Shown: positions 1 through 7,768 of the stretch, one piece after another | Layout: each line of letters begins with the position of its first letter | How positions within the stretch are numbered: the stretch's first letter is position 1 | Source: Streptomyces fulvoviolaceus | GTDB lineage: Bacteria; Actinomycetota; Actinomycetes; Streptomycetales; Streptomycetaceae | Reading direction: 5' to 3' | DNA: 64,000 nucleotides | Assembly: GCF_000718165.1 (NCBI RefSeq) | Contig: NZ_JOEY01000026.1 | Location: forward strand, 1 to 64,000 | The notes under the pieces: generated by a model | Database searches by the model: none | Told to the model about the DNA's origin: nothing | Seen by the model: the letters and a program-made list of their open reading frames with translations, nothing else | Program-made: the position numbers and the translations under genes

Positions 1-80
1 CCACCCGCTACGAGAAACGGGCCTACACCTACCTCGGCACCGTCACCCTTGCAGCCCTCATCATCTGGCTCCGCACATGA
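1..80 (+). CDS. IS5-family-like transposase, C-terminal fragment
   Basis: The window opens inside a reading frame that runs from base 3 to a TGA at 78-80 and encodes TRYEKRAYTYLGTVTLAALI followed by IWLRT. The RYEKR...L..L..A..I..R pattern is the familiar extreme C-terminus of DDE transposases of the IS5 group common in Streptomyces. Only about 25 residues are present, so catalytic residues cannot be checked and the element may be intact or broken upstream. Its stop lies 15 bp before the stop codon of the opposite-strand tautomerase gene, so the insertion edge abuts that gene. The assignment rests on pattern recognition of a short tail. Confidence 0.6.
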   Translation, partial: TRYEKRAYTYLGTVTLAALIIWLRT

Positions 81-95
81 TCCGAGAAACAGCGC

Positions 96-500
96 CTAGA
101 GCCCCCGTTGGGGATTCCCGCGCCGGTGGTCGAACTGCGTCACACCGTTGTATCCGTAGCTCTCCGGATGCATCTCGTACAGCGCCACGCCCGCCACGGG
201 CGGCAGCAACCCCAGTGTGGTGCGCAGGAGTTCATAGGTCTCCCTGATGAACCGGGCCTTCTCATCGGCACTGTTGGTGCCGGCCGTGATGCTGACCTCG
301 ACATGCGCTCCGGTGGCCTCACCGACGGGCTCACCCGCGACGAAGTACCGCTCGGCGGGCACGAGGTTGAGATGCACGCTGGTCCGCTCGAGCGGCTTGT
401 CGAGGACCGCGACCGACAGTTGGGTCAGGCCCTTGGCGAGGGTCTCCTGAGTGGCTCGGTCGAGGTGGGGGTCGCTGATCGTGGCGCGAATGAATGGCAT
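96..500 (-). CDS. Tautomerase-family protein (4-oxalocrotonate tautomerase-like)
   Basis: A 134-residue protein beginning MPFIRATISDPHLD. The start was set at the ATG at 500 rather than the GTG at 506 because the tautomerase superfamily uses the amino-terminal proline exposed after Met removal as its catalytic base, and this ATG puts Pro directly after Met. The body carries a typical beta-alpha-beta pattern with a second helix (DEKARFIRETYELLRTTLG). Members isomerise keto-enol substrates or dehalogenate; the substrate here is unknown. At 134 residues it is longer than the 62-residue 4-OT subunits, closer to two-repeat or extended tautomerases. It lies head-to-tail upstream of nothing on its own strand and next to the transposase end. 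Function is inferred from fold motifs only. Confidence 0.7.
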   Translation of the reverse strand: MPFIRATISDPHLDRATQETLAKGLTQLSVAVLDKPLERTSVHLNLVPAERYFVAGEPVGEATGAHVEVSITAGTNSADEKARFIRETYELLRTTLGLLPPVAGVALYEMHPESYGYNGVTQFDHRRGNPQRGL

Positions 501-548
501 GCGCACACACTGTCCGGGCCGGCCACGGAACGTCCACCGAAATTCACG

Positions 549-1283
549 CTAGCGGCTGCTCTCCCGAAGCCCCCGCAGCAGCTCCGGCAGAGCGGTTCCA
601 ATCGGCTCGCGGACGATTTCGTCGGCGATCTCGTCGTACGGCGTCGGCTCGGCGTTGACGATGACGAGCCGTGCCCCGTGGTCGGCGGCGACACCCGCGA
701 GCCCGGCGGCGGGCTGCACCTGCAGACTGCTGCCGACGGCGATGAACACCTGGCAGGCCTTGGTGATCGCGACCGCCTCACCGAGCACGACCGGGTCGAG
801 CCGCTCGCCGAACATCACGGTCGCCGACTTGAGGATCCCGCCGCACTCCAGACACGGCGGATCGTCCTCCCCGGCCTCGACCCGGGCGAGCGCATCCTCC
901 ATCGGCCCGCGCGCATGACACTTCGTACACACGAAACTCCGCGCGCTGCCGTGCAGTTCGAGCACCTTGCGGGCGGGCATCCCGGCGAGCTGGTGCAGCC
1001 CGTCGACGTTCTGAGTGATCACTCTGACAGGCACCCCGGACTGCTCCAGCTCGGCCACGGCAAGGTGCGCGGCGTTCGGCTCGGCCTTCAGCGTCCGATT
1101 CTTCCGCCGCATCTGCCACGACCGTCGCCGGATCTCGGGATCGCCCATGTAGTACTCGTACGTCACGAGCTTCTCGGCCCCTGGATCCCGTCGCCACAGC
1201 CCGTTGGGTCCTCGATAATCAGGGATCCCGGAATCGGTGGAGATGCCTGCGCCACTGAGGACGGCGACGAGAGGCTTGTTCAT
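549..1283 (-). CDS. Sirtuin, NAD-dependent protein deacylase
   Basis: A 244-residue sirtuin that removes acyl groups from protein lysines using NAD+, giving O-acyl-ADP-ribose and nicotinamide. All hallmarks are visible: the NAD-binding GAGIS at residues 11-15, QNVDGLH at 91-97, the catalytic His in LELHG near residue 111, and a zinc ribbon with CTKC (119-122) and CLEC (144-147). GSS near the C-terminus completes the Rossmann fold. Length matches bacterial CobB-type enzymes. It is a single gene, transcribed in the same direction as the tautomerase downstream. Whether it prefers acetyl, succinyl or longer acyl groups cannot be told with certainty; the Tyr/Arg pair that marks desuccinylases is not evident. 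Confidence 0.93.
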   Translation of the reverse strand: MNKPLVAVLSGAGISTDSGIPDYRGPNGLWRRDPGAEKLVTYEYYMGDPEIRRRSWQMRRKNRTLKAEPNAAHLAVAELEQSGVPVRVITQNVDGLHQLAGMPARKVLELHGSARSFVCTKCHARGPMEDALARVEAGEDDPPCLECGGILKSATVMFGERLDPVVLGEAVAITKACQVFIAVGSSLQVQPAAGLAGVAADHGARLVIVNAEPTPYDEIADEIVREPIGTALPELLRGLRESSR

Positions 1284-1343
1284 GGGCTGAGGGTAGGACG
1301 CCTGCGCGCTCGGACGCGAACGGATATCAGGGCACCGGCCCGG

Positions 1344-2012
1344 CTACGGGCGGCCTGCCTCCCCGGGGTGGACGAGGGCGTGTTCATAGGCGTACACGAC
1401 GACTTGTACCCGGTCGCGGAGGCCGAGTTTGGCGAGGATGCGTGCGACGTGTGTCTTGACGGTGCCCTCTCCGATGAACAGGCCGGTGGCGATCTCCTGG
1501 TTGGACAGTCCGCGTGCCACCTGGCGCAGTACGTCGAGTTCGCGACTGGTGAGGGTGCTCAGCTCTGCCGGGCGAGAGGCGTGGGGCGGGGGGCTTGCGA
1601 GGAAGCGTTCAATGAGCCGACGGGTGGTATCGGGCCCGAGGAGGGCGTCTCCGGCGGCGACGACGCGGACCGCGTCCACGATGCGGTCCGGCGGATCGGT
1701 CTTGAGAAGGAACCCTGCTGCGCCGGCCCGCAGTGCCTCATAGACGTACTCGTCGATGCCGTATGTGGTCAGCACAAGTACCCGGGTCGGGTTGGGTAGT
1801 GCGGCAAGCCGGCGGGTCGCCTCGATGCCGTCGACCACAGGCATACGGATGTCCATCATGACGACGTCGGGTTTCAACGCTTTGGCGAGCGTCACCGCTT
1901 CGGCACCATCGGCTGCCTCGGCGATGACCTCCAGATCCGCCCGGGCCCCCAGGATGGTGCGCAGGCCCGCACGTACGACGGCCTGATCGTCGGCGAGGAG
2001 GAGGCGGATCAT
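1344..2012 (-). CDS. NarL/FixJ-family response regulator
   Basis: A 222-residue two-component response regulator. The receiver domain occupies about residues 1-120, with the acidic pocket at D8/D9, the phospho-acceptor D54 in VVMMDIRMP, and a conserved K in LLKTD. A LuxR-type helix-turn-helix follows at about 155-215 (LTSRELDVLRQVARGLSNQEIA...GTVKTHV). It probably dimerises on DNA when phosphorylated by the histidine kinase encoded immediately upstream, whose stop codon it overlaps by 4 bp (ATGA), so the two are translationally coupled. The divergent membrane protein gene at 3339 is the obvious candidate target, by position only. Confidence 0.93.
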   Translation of the reverse strand: MIRLLLADDQAVVRAGLRTILGARADLEVIAEAADGAEAVTLAKALKPDVVMMDIRMPVVDGIEATRRLAALPNPTRVLVLTTYGIDEYVYEALRAGAAGFLLKTDPPDRIVDAVRVVAAGDALLGPDTTRRLIERFLASPPPHASRPAELSTLTSRELDVLRQVARGLSNQEIATGLFIGEGTVKTHVARILAKLGLRDRVQVVVYAYEHALVHPGEAGRP

Positions 2013-3163
2013 GACGTGGTGGGGAAGGAGGCGTTGACCTTCCAGCCTCCTCGTGGATCGGGCCCGGCCTCGAACCGGCCACCGAACACCGCGACGCGCT
2101 CTCGCAGTCCGATCAGGCCCCTGTGGGCGCCGGGGCCCGGACTGGCGCCGGTGCCGTCGTCGGCGATCTCCACCTCGACGCCGTCGTGGCAGTAGCGCAG
2201 GACGACCCGCACCTCGGCCCGGCCGGCGTGCTTGAGCACGTTGGTGAGTCCCTCCTGGACCACGCGGTACGCGTTGAGCTCGACGCTCGCGGGCAGGTCA
2301 CGCTCCATTCCCTCGGTCCGGAGCCGCACCGCGAGCCCTGCCGTCCTCGTCGTGGCGACCAACCGTTCGACGTCGCTCAGGGTCGGCTGAGGGTGGAGTT
2401 CCGGCCTCGGCTCGTCGCGTATCAGCCCGACCAGTGTGCCCAGCTCCGCGATCGCCTCCTGCCCCGTCGTGCGGATCAGCCGGAGAGCCTCGCGAGCCTT
2501 GCCCGGGTCGACGTCGAGGACCTGCTCGGCCGCGCCGGCATGGAGGACGACCACCCCGAGTCCATGGCTGATGACGTCGTGCAGTTCGCGCGCGATACGG
2601 CGTCGTTCCTCGTCGGCGACAGCCTCGGCCAGCGCCTGCTGTTCCCGCTTCAGAAGGTCGGCGCGGCGCTCCGCGGTCTGGACCCGGCTGCGCAGCCGCT
2701 GCGCCGTCAGACCGACGGCGAGCGGGAGGGACAGGGCGGTGAAGGTCCACAACAGGTCGGGAACCGCCTCCTGCGCGGGCTGTCCGAGCCCCGTGGTCGC
2801 GGCGAACCCCGCGAGCAGGGCCAGCGCGAAGGGCAGGTTGCCGCCGTAGGCACCTGCGGAGTACGCGGCCACGAGTGCGACCAGCACCGATGAGCCCGTC
2901 TCGTAGTGCCCGAGGGCCACATACACGGCCGCCAGTGCCCCGAGGGCACCGGTGAACGAGATCAGCGGACAGACACGTCGTACCGCCAGGAACGCGGCGG
3001 ACGTCATGGCCAGCGCCGCCGACGCCCACCGAGGCTCGGGCCAGTCCGAGGTGTGGAGCGCGTCGAGACCGACGTAGGCGGTCAGCAGGAGCGCCAGGAC
3101 GACATCGAGCAACGGCGACCTCGCCACGCCCCGCACAGCGGAACCGAGCCCTTGGGCCTGCAT
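2009..3163 (-). CDS. Sensor histidine kinase (HisKA_3 type)
   Basis: A 384-residue membrane kinase of the NarX/DesK-like class. Several hydrophobic segments within residues 15-155 form an integral membrane sensor with little extracytoplasmic sequence. Residues 160-195 look like a coiled-coil linker. The dimerisation and phosphotransfer helix contains H195 in ARELHDVISH. The C-terminal HATPase domain has VVQEGLTNVLKHA (N box), EIADDGTG (G1) and RGLIGLRERV (G2). It is cotranscribed with, and overlaps by 4 bp, the response regulator gene downstream. The lack of a large external domain suggests it senses a membrane or cell-envelope state; the signal is unknown. Confidence 0.92.
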   Translation of the reverse strand: MQAQGLGSAVRGVARSPLLDVVLALLLTAYVGLDALHTSDWPEPRWASAALAMTSAAFLAVRRVCPLISFTGALGALAAVYVALGHYETGSSVLVALVAAYSAGAYGGNLPFALALLAGFAATTGLGQPAQEAVPDLLWTFTALSLPLAVGLTAQRLRSRVQTAERRADLLKREQQALAEAVADEERRRIARELHDVISHGLGVVVLHAGAAEQVLDVDPGKAREALRLIRTTGQEAIAELGTLVGLIRDEPRPELHPQPTLSDVERLVATTRTAGLAVRLRTEGMERDLPASVELNAYRVVQEGLTNVLKHAGRAEVRVVLRYCHDGVEVEIADDGTGASPGPGAHRGLIGLRERVAVFGGRFEAGPDPRGGWKVNASFPTTS

Positions 3164-3338
3164 GAGCGAACCATAGTCCTGGCCCGTCGGCGCCGCGTCT
3201 GCCCTGAGAGGGATCCGGCGTAGCCCGTGCGGCGCGACTGCCCCTGTCCGCGGACTGACGACACGTCCGGTCCCACTTTCCTACCGTCCATACCGGTGGC
3301 CCGAGCGGGCCGGAGCCGACCCAGGGCAAGGGAGCTCG

Positions 3339-3974
3339 ATGATGGACCGATTCATTCGCGCAGGGACCGTTGCCGCAGTCCTGGGAGGTCTGCTGCTGGC
3401 CGTCGGGGCCTTCCTCCGGCTTCTGCCGCCGCACTACGAGCACTTCTCCGACGAGGTCGTCACCGGCACGTTCGCCGTCTCCTCGGCGCTCCGCTTCGCG
3501 GGGGCGATCCTCATGACGTGGGGGCTGGTCGCGATCCATGCCCGCCAGGCCGACCGGGCCGGCCGGCTCGGGCTCGTCGCCGTCGCCGCATGCCTGGCCA
3601 ACATGGCACTTCAAGGGGGATGGATGTTCGCGGACCTCTTCATCGCGCCGACCTTCGCAAACGACGCGGCCCAGGTCCTCGACGGCGATACTCCCGGACG
3701 CCTGGCAGCGGCGGCCATAGCCGCGTGGTTCGCCAACTCCACCTTCGTCCTGCTGGGCATCGCGACCCTGAAGGCACGGGTCCTTCCCAAGATCTGCGGC
3801 ATCGCACTGATCGTCGCCGGTGCGTGCGCCATGGTTCCCCTGCCGGTCGACGGGCCCGTCTTCGAGGTCACCATCGGAATCGCCTTCACCGTGGCAGGCG
3901 TTCGGGCACGCGCGGTCCGGGGGCCCGCACGACTCGCAGTTGAGACGCCCACCTTGAGCCATCCGGCTGCCTAG
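3339..3974 (+). CDS. Small integral membrane protein of unknown function
   Basis: A 211-residue protein with about six hydrophobic segments: residues 7-28, 40-62, 75-97, 125-145, 150-168 and 172-190. It resembles DUF4386-like membrane proteins but I cannot assign it confidently. An AAGGGAG ribosome binding site precedes two consecutive ATG codons; the first is annotated, and the second is equally possible. It is divergent from the two-component pair at 1344-3163, with 175 bp between them. This layout is typical for a regulated target of the neighbouring system, although no operator was recognised. It ends just before a strong convergent terminator hairpin. Confidence 0.7.
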   Translation: MMDRFIRAGTVAAVLGGLLLAVGAFLRLLPPHYEHFSDEVVTGTFAVSSALRFAGAILMTWGLVAIHARQADRAGRLGLVAVAACLANMALQGGWMFADLFIAPTFANDAAQVLDGDTPGRLAAAAIAAWFANSTFVLLGIATLKARVLPKICGIALIVAGACAMVPLPVDGPVFEVTIGIAFTVAGVRARAVRGPARLAVETPTLSHPAA

Positions 3975-4001
3975 CCGCGGCCGGGGGCGTTGCCGGGGGA
4001 T

Positions 4002-4035
4002 GGGAGCAGACCGCTCTTCGCGGCGGTCTGCTCCC
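4002..4035. terminator. Bidirectional hairpin terminator
   Basis: A perfect 13-bp inverted repeat (GGGAGCAGACCGC and its complement) encloses an 8-nt loop. It lies between the stop of the membrane protein gene (3974, plus) and the stop of the NUDIX gene (4064, minus), the expected place for a shared terminator of convergent genes. Confidence 0.8.
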
Positions 4036-4063
4036 CCAACTCCGGGGGAGTGTCGTCCGTGGG

Positions 4064-4558
4064 TCAGCCCACTCGGTGGCCGTTCTCCAGTTCCGCCGTC
4101 CCCGAGCCCTCAACGAGGACATCAAGGGCGGCCAGCACCCGGCGGCCCGACGAGCCCGGCAGGTACTCGGGGAGTTCCTCGCGCGGGACGAGTCGCCAGG
4201 ACAGCAGTTCCTCCTCCTGCAACCGGATCGCCTTGAAGTCGTCCTCGGCGAGGACGCCGCCGTCGTACAGGTACGCCACCAGGGGCGGGCGGGCCGTCCC
4301 GTGCACCCAGTCCACCGCGAGCAGCCGGCCGAGTTCGCGGTCGAGGCCGATCTCCTCGGTGGTCTCGCGGCGCGCGCCCTGGCGCGGGGTCTCGCCCTCG
4401 TCGGACTCGATCGTGCCGCCCGGAAGTGCCCAGCCCTCACGGTAGTTGGGCTCGACGAGCAGGACGCGGCCCTCGGCGTCGCGGAAGAGGGCGGCGGCGC
4501 CGGCGAGGACGCGGGGGAGACCCGCGATGTACGTGGCGAAGTCTTGGGTGGTGGTCAT
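4064..4558 (-). CDS. NUDIX hydrolase
   Basis: A 164-residue NUDIX protein starting MTTTQDFATYIAGLPRV. The Nudix box is present at about residues 45-68: GGTIESDEGETPRQGARRET followed by TEEIG, matching G-x5-E-x7-REUxEExGU, with EE as metal ligands. Family members cleave a nucleoside diphosphate linked to another moiety. The C-terminal part (LLSWRLVPREELPEYL) is also typical. An upstream in-frame ATG at 4600 exists, but the sequence before MTTTQ is arginine/proline rich and not conserved-looking, so the ATG at 4558 was chosen despite a weak ribosome binding site. The substrate is unknown; many Streptomyces paralogues exist. Confidence 0.88.
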   Translation of the reverse strand: MTTTQDFATYIAGLPRVLAGAAALFRDAEGRVLLVEPNYREGWALPGGTIESDEGETPRQGARRETTEEIGLDRELGRLLAVDWVHGTARPPLVAYLYDGGVLAEDDFKAIRLQEEELLSWRLVPREELPEYLPGSSGRRVLAALDVLVEGSGTAELENGHRVG

Positions 4559-4580
4559 TGAGGAAGGGTAACCAGGCCGT

Positions 4581-5339
4581 TCAGCACGTGGTCGCCGCAA
4601 CGACGGTGGCGGAGTGCTCGCTGTCGTCGGGGTCGATGCTGCGGGTGAACCGGTAGCACTGCTCGACCGTCGCGGGCGGGTCGACGTCGTCGTGCACGAG
4701 GACGTCGACGGTGGCCGTCTCCCCTTTCCGCACCACCTCCCTGACGTCGAAGGTGGGACCGAGAGCCTGCCTCACCCCCGTGCGGGTCAGATCGGCGGCG
4801 TACATGTTCGTGATGCGTGTGCGCGCCAGTTCGGTCAGGCTGCGGATCCGTTCGCTCGGACGGCATACGGCGTCGTCCCGCACGGTCACCTTCGTTGTCC
4901 AAGTCCGGTCCGCGCGGCGGGTGTAGACGAACCCGAGGCAGCGCTGCACCTGGGTGGGGCCGCCGTGTACGAAGAGGAGCGCTTCCTCGTCGTACACGGC
5001 GGATCTGAACGCGGTCGCCGTGAACGCTCGGCGCGCCGAGTCGTACGTGATCAACGGAGCCTCGGTGTGCTGCCAGACCAGCCCGGTCAGCGCGTCCGTG
5101 CCGGTGCTACGGCTCGCGGCGAGCGCACGGGCCGTGCCGTCCCCGTCCTCGCGGGCGCCCTGGAGCACCGAGGCGAGGGCGTCCTCCTCGCGCTCGCTGT
5201 TCACGTGCCCCGCATGCCAGACCGTGTACCAGAAGTAGGCGACCAGGCACGCCGGGACGATCAGCAGGACGAGACAGCCGTTGGCCACGCGGCGGGTCGC
5301 ACGCCCCATGGCCGAGGCAGTGTCGGTCGCGCCGGTCAT
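4581..5339 (-). CDS. Membrane-anchored protein of unknown function
   Basis: A 252-residue protein starting MTGATDTASAMGRATRRVAN. A single hydrophobic segment at about residues 19-40 is followed by WYTVWHAGHVNSERE, so it is anchored in the membrane with the remainder probably outside. The rest is polar with three cysteines (in VQRCLGF, DDAVCRP and VEQCYRF) plus a C-terminal Cys, compatible with disulfides. No family was recognised. Its ATG overlaps the stop of the upstream MmyB-like regulator gene by 4 bp (ATGA), so the two are one translationally coupled unit. Confidence 0.75.
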   Translation of the reverse strand: MTGATDTASAMGRATRRVANGCLVLLIVPACLVAYFWYTVWHAGHVNSEREEDALASVLQGAREDGDGTARALAASRSTGTDALTGLVWQHTEAPLITYDSARRAFTATAFRSAVYDEEALLFVHGGPTQVQRCLGFVYTRRADRTWTTKVTVRDDAVCRPSERIRSLTELARTRITNMYAADLTRTGVRQALGPTFDVREVVRKGETATVDVLVHDDVDPPATVEQCYRFTRSIDPDDSEHSATVVAATTC

Positions 5340-6226
5340 CGGCTGCCCGTGACCAGTTCGCGCAGGCGTGCCTCCGCCTCGCTGCCCGGCTCGGGGAAGT
5401 GGCAGATCATGCTCAGCCAGGGCGCCTCCTCCAGCGCCATCCGGACATACGACACCTCGAACGCGCCCACCGCCGGGTGGTCGTAACGGCGGACCGAGGA
5501 GCGGAACTCGACGACGTCGTGGTCCTTCCAGAGGGCGGCGAACTCCGGGCTGGTGGCGAGGAGCTCGTCGACCAGTTCCGTGAACCGGGGGTTGTCGAGC
5601 TCGTACGCCGCCTGCTGCCGCAGGAGTCCGGCCAGCCAGCGCGCCTCCGCCTCCCACTCCGGCATCAGCCTGCGCAGCAGGGGCTCGCGGAACAGCATCC
5701 ACACGCTGTTCCGCTCCCGGCGCGGCCGGTCGAGCAGGGCGCTGCCCAGGATCCGCTCCTGCGCCCGGTTCCAGGCCAGGATGTCGAAGCAACGGTCGAT
5801 CACGAACGCCGGGTTGGGCATCAGCGTGTCCAGGAACGTGCGGACCGCGGCCGGCACGTCGAAGGAGCGTTCGGCAGGTTCGGGGACGGGCAGTCCGGCG
5901 AGGCGGAACAGGTGCGCGCGCTCCACCTCGTCCAGCTGGAGTGCACGGGTCAGGGCGAGCAGGATCTGCGGCGAGACGTTGATGTCGCGGCCCTGTTCGA
6001 GCCAGGTGTACCAGGTCAGGCTCACCCCGGAGAGCAGGGAGACCTCCTCTCGGCGCAGGCCCGGCGTACGGCGGCGGCCGCCCGGCGGCAGGCCGGTGTG
6101 CGCGGGGTCGGCGCGCTCGCGGCGGGAGCGCAGGAAGGCGCCGAGGGCCTTGCGGCCGTGGTCCTTGGTGGGCGGGGGCGGTGTCGTCTCCGGTGGTGGT
6201 GTCGTCGGCACCAGTAAATTCTGCAC
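5336..6226 (-). CDS. XRE-family regulator with MmyB-like C-terminal domain
   Basis: A transcriptional regulator of about 296 residues. The XRE helix-turn-helix spans about residues 27-95 (GAFLRSRRERADP...RTPGLRREEVSLLSGVSLTWYTWLEQGRDINVS). The C-terminal half, from PAFVIDRCFDILAWNRAQ to the end, is the MmyB-like ligand-binding domain, which in related proteins binds a fatty acid or other small hydrophobic molecule. Regulators of this arrangement commonly sit divergent from, and control, an SDR or oxidoreductase gene, as here with the SDR at 6308. The start is uncertain: the GTG at 6226 places a rare TTA codon at position 4, while starting at the GTG at 6211 would leave it out. A membrane protein gene overlaps its 3' end. 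Confidence 0.9.
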   Translation of the reverse strand: MQNLLVPTTPPPETTPPPPTKDHGRKALGAFLRSRRERADPAHTGLPPGGRRRTPGLRREEVSLLSGVSLTWYTWLEQGRDINVSPQILLALTRALQLDEVERAHLFRLAGLPVPEPAERSFDVPAAVRTFLDTLMPNPAFVIDRCFDILAWNRAQERILGSALLDRPRRERNSVWMLFREPLLRRLMPEWEAEARWLAGLLRQQAAYELDNPRFTELVDELLATSPEFAALWKDHDVVEFRSSVRRYDHPAVGAFEVSYVRMALEEAPWLSMICHFPEPGSEAEARLRELVTGSR

Positions 6227-6307
6227 TCTTCAACCGGGCCGCGACCTGCCGGAGGGTGGGAGGGACAGCGACCTCCCAGGTCAACTCCCTGTTGAAAGGC
6301 GGCCCTT

Positions 6308-7174
6308 GTGGCTGAGCTCACCCCTCCCCGTACAGTCCTCGTCACCGGCGCCACCGGTGGTGTCGGGTCCGCCGTCGCCCGCAGACTGCACGCGGACGGC
6401 TGGATCGTGTACGCGGCCCACCGGAAGCCGACGGACGCGGCCGCGCTGCGGGACGCCGGATACACGCCCGTCCGCATGGAACTGACCGACGAGGAGTCCC
6501 TCGCCACCGCGGCCGAGACGGTCGGGCCCAGGCTCGACGGCCTCGTCAACAGCGCCGCCGTCATGGGGCAGGGGCCGGTCGAACTGACCCCCGCCGAGGC
6601 GTGGCGCCGCCAGTTCGAGATCAACGTGATCGGCCAGACGGCGGTGATCCGGGCGTTCCTGCCCGCCCTGCGGTCGGCGAGCGGCCGTATCGTCAACGTC
6701 GGCGCGGTCTCCGCGCGAGTCCCCCCGCCCTTCTTCGGCCCGATCGCCGCCTCCAAGGCCGCCCTCTCGGCGCTCACCCAGGCCCTGCGCATGGAGCTGC
6801 GGCACCAGGGCGTCAAGGTCTCCCTCGTCGAACCCGGCGCCATGGACACCCCGATCTTCGCCACCGCGGACAAGGCGAGCGCGGAGACGGGCTGGGCGGG
6901 ATCGTCCGAGACCCAGCAGCTGTACGCCCGGGCCCTGGACGCCGTACGGACGACAGCCGCCCGCCAGACGCTCGGACCCGTCGACCCGGCCGTGACCGCG
7001 ATCGTCCGGGCCCTGACCGCACGCCGCCCCGCCACGCTCTACACGACGGGCCGGGACGGCCGCGCCCTCGCCCTCCTGCGGTTCCTGCCGGACGGGGTGC
7101 GCGAGCGGCTGCTGTTGCGGGGGATGGGGGTGACGGCGGAGGCATTCGCCAAAACCCCCGTGCCGGTCGGCTAG
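6308..7174 (+). CDS. Short-chain dehydrogenase/reductase with altered active site
   Basis: A 288-residue SDR beginning at a GTG preceded by a GAAAGGCGG ribosome binding site. The Rossmann signature TGATGGVGSAVA is at about residues 13-24, NSAAV sits where NNAG is usual, and RIVNVGAVSA precedes the active-site helix. The helix reads FFGPIAASKAALS, so the tyrosine of the canonical YxxxK is isoleucine while the lysine is kept. The C-terminal part (VSLVEPGAMDTPIF) fits retinol-dehydrogenase-like SDRs. It is divergent from an MmyB-like regulator that probably controls it. Because the proton-donating Tyr is missing, normal dehydrogenase activity is doubtful. Its stop overlaps the stop of the convergent, interrupted ADP-ribosylglycohydrolase gene. 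Confidence 0.87.
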   Translation: MAELTPPRTVLVTGATGGVGSAVARRLHADGWIVYAAHRKPTDAAALRDAGYTPVRMELTDEESLATAAETVGPRLDGLVNSAAVMGQGPVELTPAEAWRRQFEINVIGQTAVIRAFLPALRSASGRIVNVGAVSARVPPPFFGPIAASKAALSALTQALRMELRHQGVKVSLVEPGAMDTPIFATADKASAETGWAGSSETQQLYARALDAVRTTAARQTLGPVDPAVTAIVRALTARRPATLYTTGRDGRALALLRFLPDGVRERLLLRGMGVTAEAFAKTPVPVG

Positions 7175-7665
7175 ACCTCCGTCTCCGCCAACCGCACCGT
7201 CCGCTCCGCCAGCTCGCTGATGTGCACCCCGTCGAAGCCGAACACCGCGCTGCGGACCCTGTCCTCCAGGGGCTCCTTCCACTGGGCCGGGATGGCGTCC
7301 GCGCCGGTCAGTACGCCGGCCACCGAGCCCGCGGTCGCGCCGTTGGAGTCGGTGTCCAGGCCCCCGCGGACGGTGAGCGTGATGGTGCGCGTGAAGTCGC
7401 CGTCGCCGTACAGCAGCCCGGCGGTGAGGACGGCGGCGTTCGGGATGGTGTGGATCCAGCCGAGCCCCGCGGTCTCCTCGGCAACCGTGGTGAGGGTGTC
7501 CTCCCAGGTCATCCGGGTGTCGTGGAGGGAGACCACCCGGCGGACGGTGCGGGCGAGGCGGCTGCTCGCGGGGATGACGGCCAGGGCCTGGTCCACGGCC
7601 TGCCGCACCGTGTCCGCCGTGAACGCCGCCGAGATCAGCGCCGCCGCCCACATCGCGCCGTACAC
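7171..7665 (-). pseudogene. ADP-ribosylglycohydrolase, C-terminal half (interrupted by element)
   Basis: This is the 3' part of an ADP-ribosylglycohydrolase gene cut by the integrative element at 7663-17428. From the valine codon at the junction it reads V-YGAMWAAALISAAFTAD and continues to RGGLDTDSNGATAGSVAG, the family's C-terminal metal and ADP-ribose-binding motif (D-T-D-S-N-G-A-T), ending ...RTVRLAETEV. The upstream half, holding the DDDVDYA metal motif, lies at 17424-18005. The remaining open frame continues upstream to 7896 through unrelated element sequence. Joined at the shared GTG codon, the halves give an uninterrupted 357-residue protein of normal family length. In the integrated state the two metal-binding halves are separated and the enzyme should be inactive. 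Confidence 0.92.
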
Positions 7666-7680
7666 GCAGAAGTTTCTAAG
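7649..7680. other. Left attachment site (attL/attR hybrid) of the element
   Basis: This is the left junction. Chromosomal sequence ...CGCGCCGTA meets CACGC (7663-7667), followed by element sequence AGAAGTTTCTAAG. CACGC is shared with the right junction at 17424-17428. Coding sequence of the target gene continues without interruption to the left of it. The crossover is presumed to fall within these 5 bp, as expected for a serine recombinase with a 2-bp overlap. Confidence 0.82.
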
Positions 7681-7726
7681 TGTGTGTAGATCTTGCCCAG
7701 GACCGATCCTAAGCGCGGACATGGGT

Positions 7727-7756
7727 GCGCCCCCGGCGGGGGGAAGCCGGGGGCGC
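7727..7756 (-). terminator. Hairpin downstream of the Cys-rich 78-aa gene
   Basis: An 11-bp perfect inverted repeat (GCGCCCCCGGC and complement) with an 8-nt loop lies 12 bp past the stop of the minus-strand gene at 7769. There is no U-tract, but GC-rich hairpins without U-tracts often serve as terminators in Streptomyces. It also marks the element's left edge against read-through into the host gene. Confidence 0.6.
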
Positions 7757-7768
7757 GGTCTGTGGCGG

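Noticed and set aside
108..1799. Very long plus-strand open frame across the tautomerase, sirtuin and response-regulator genes
   Set aside because: It is antisense to three well-recognised genes; long antisense frames arise from the codon bias of high-GC DNA, and it shows no domain or ribosome binding site.
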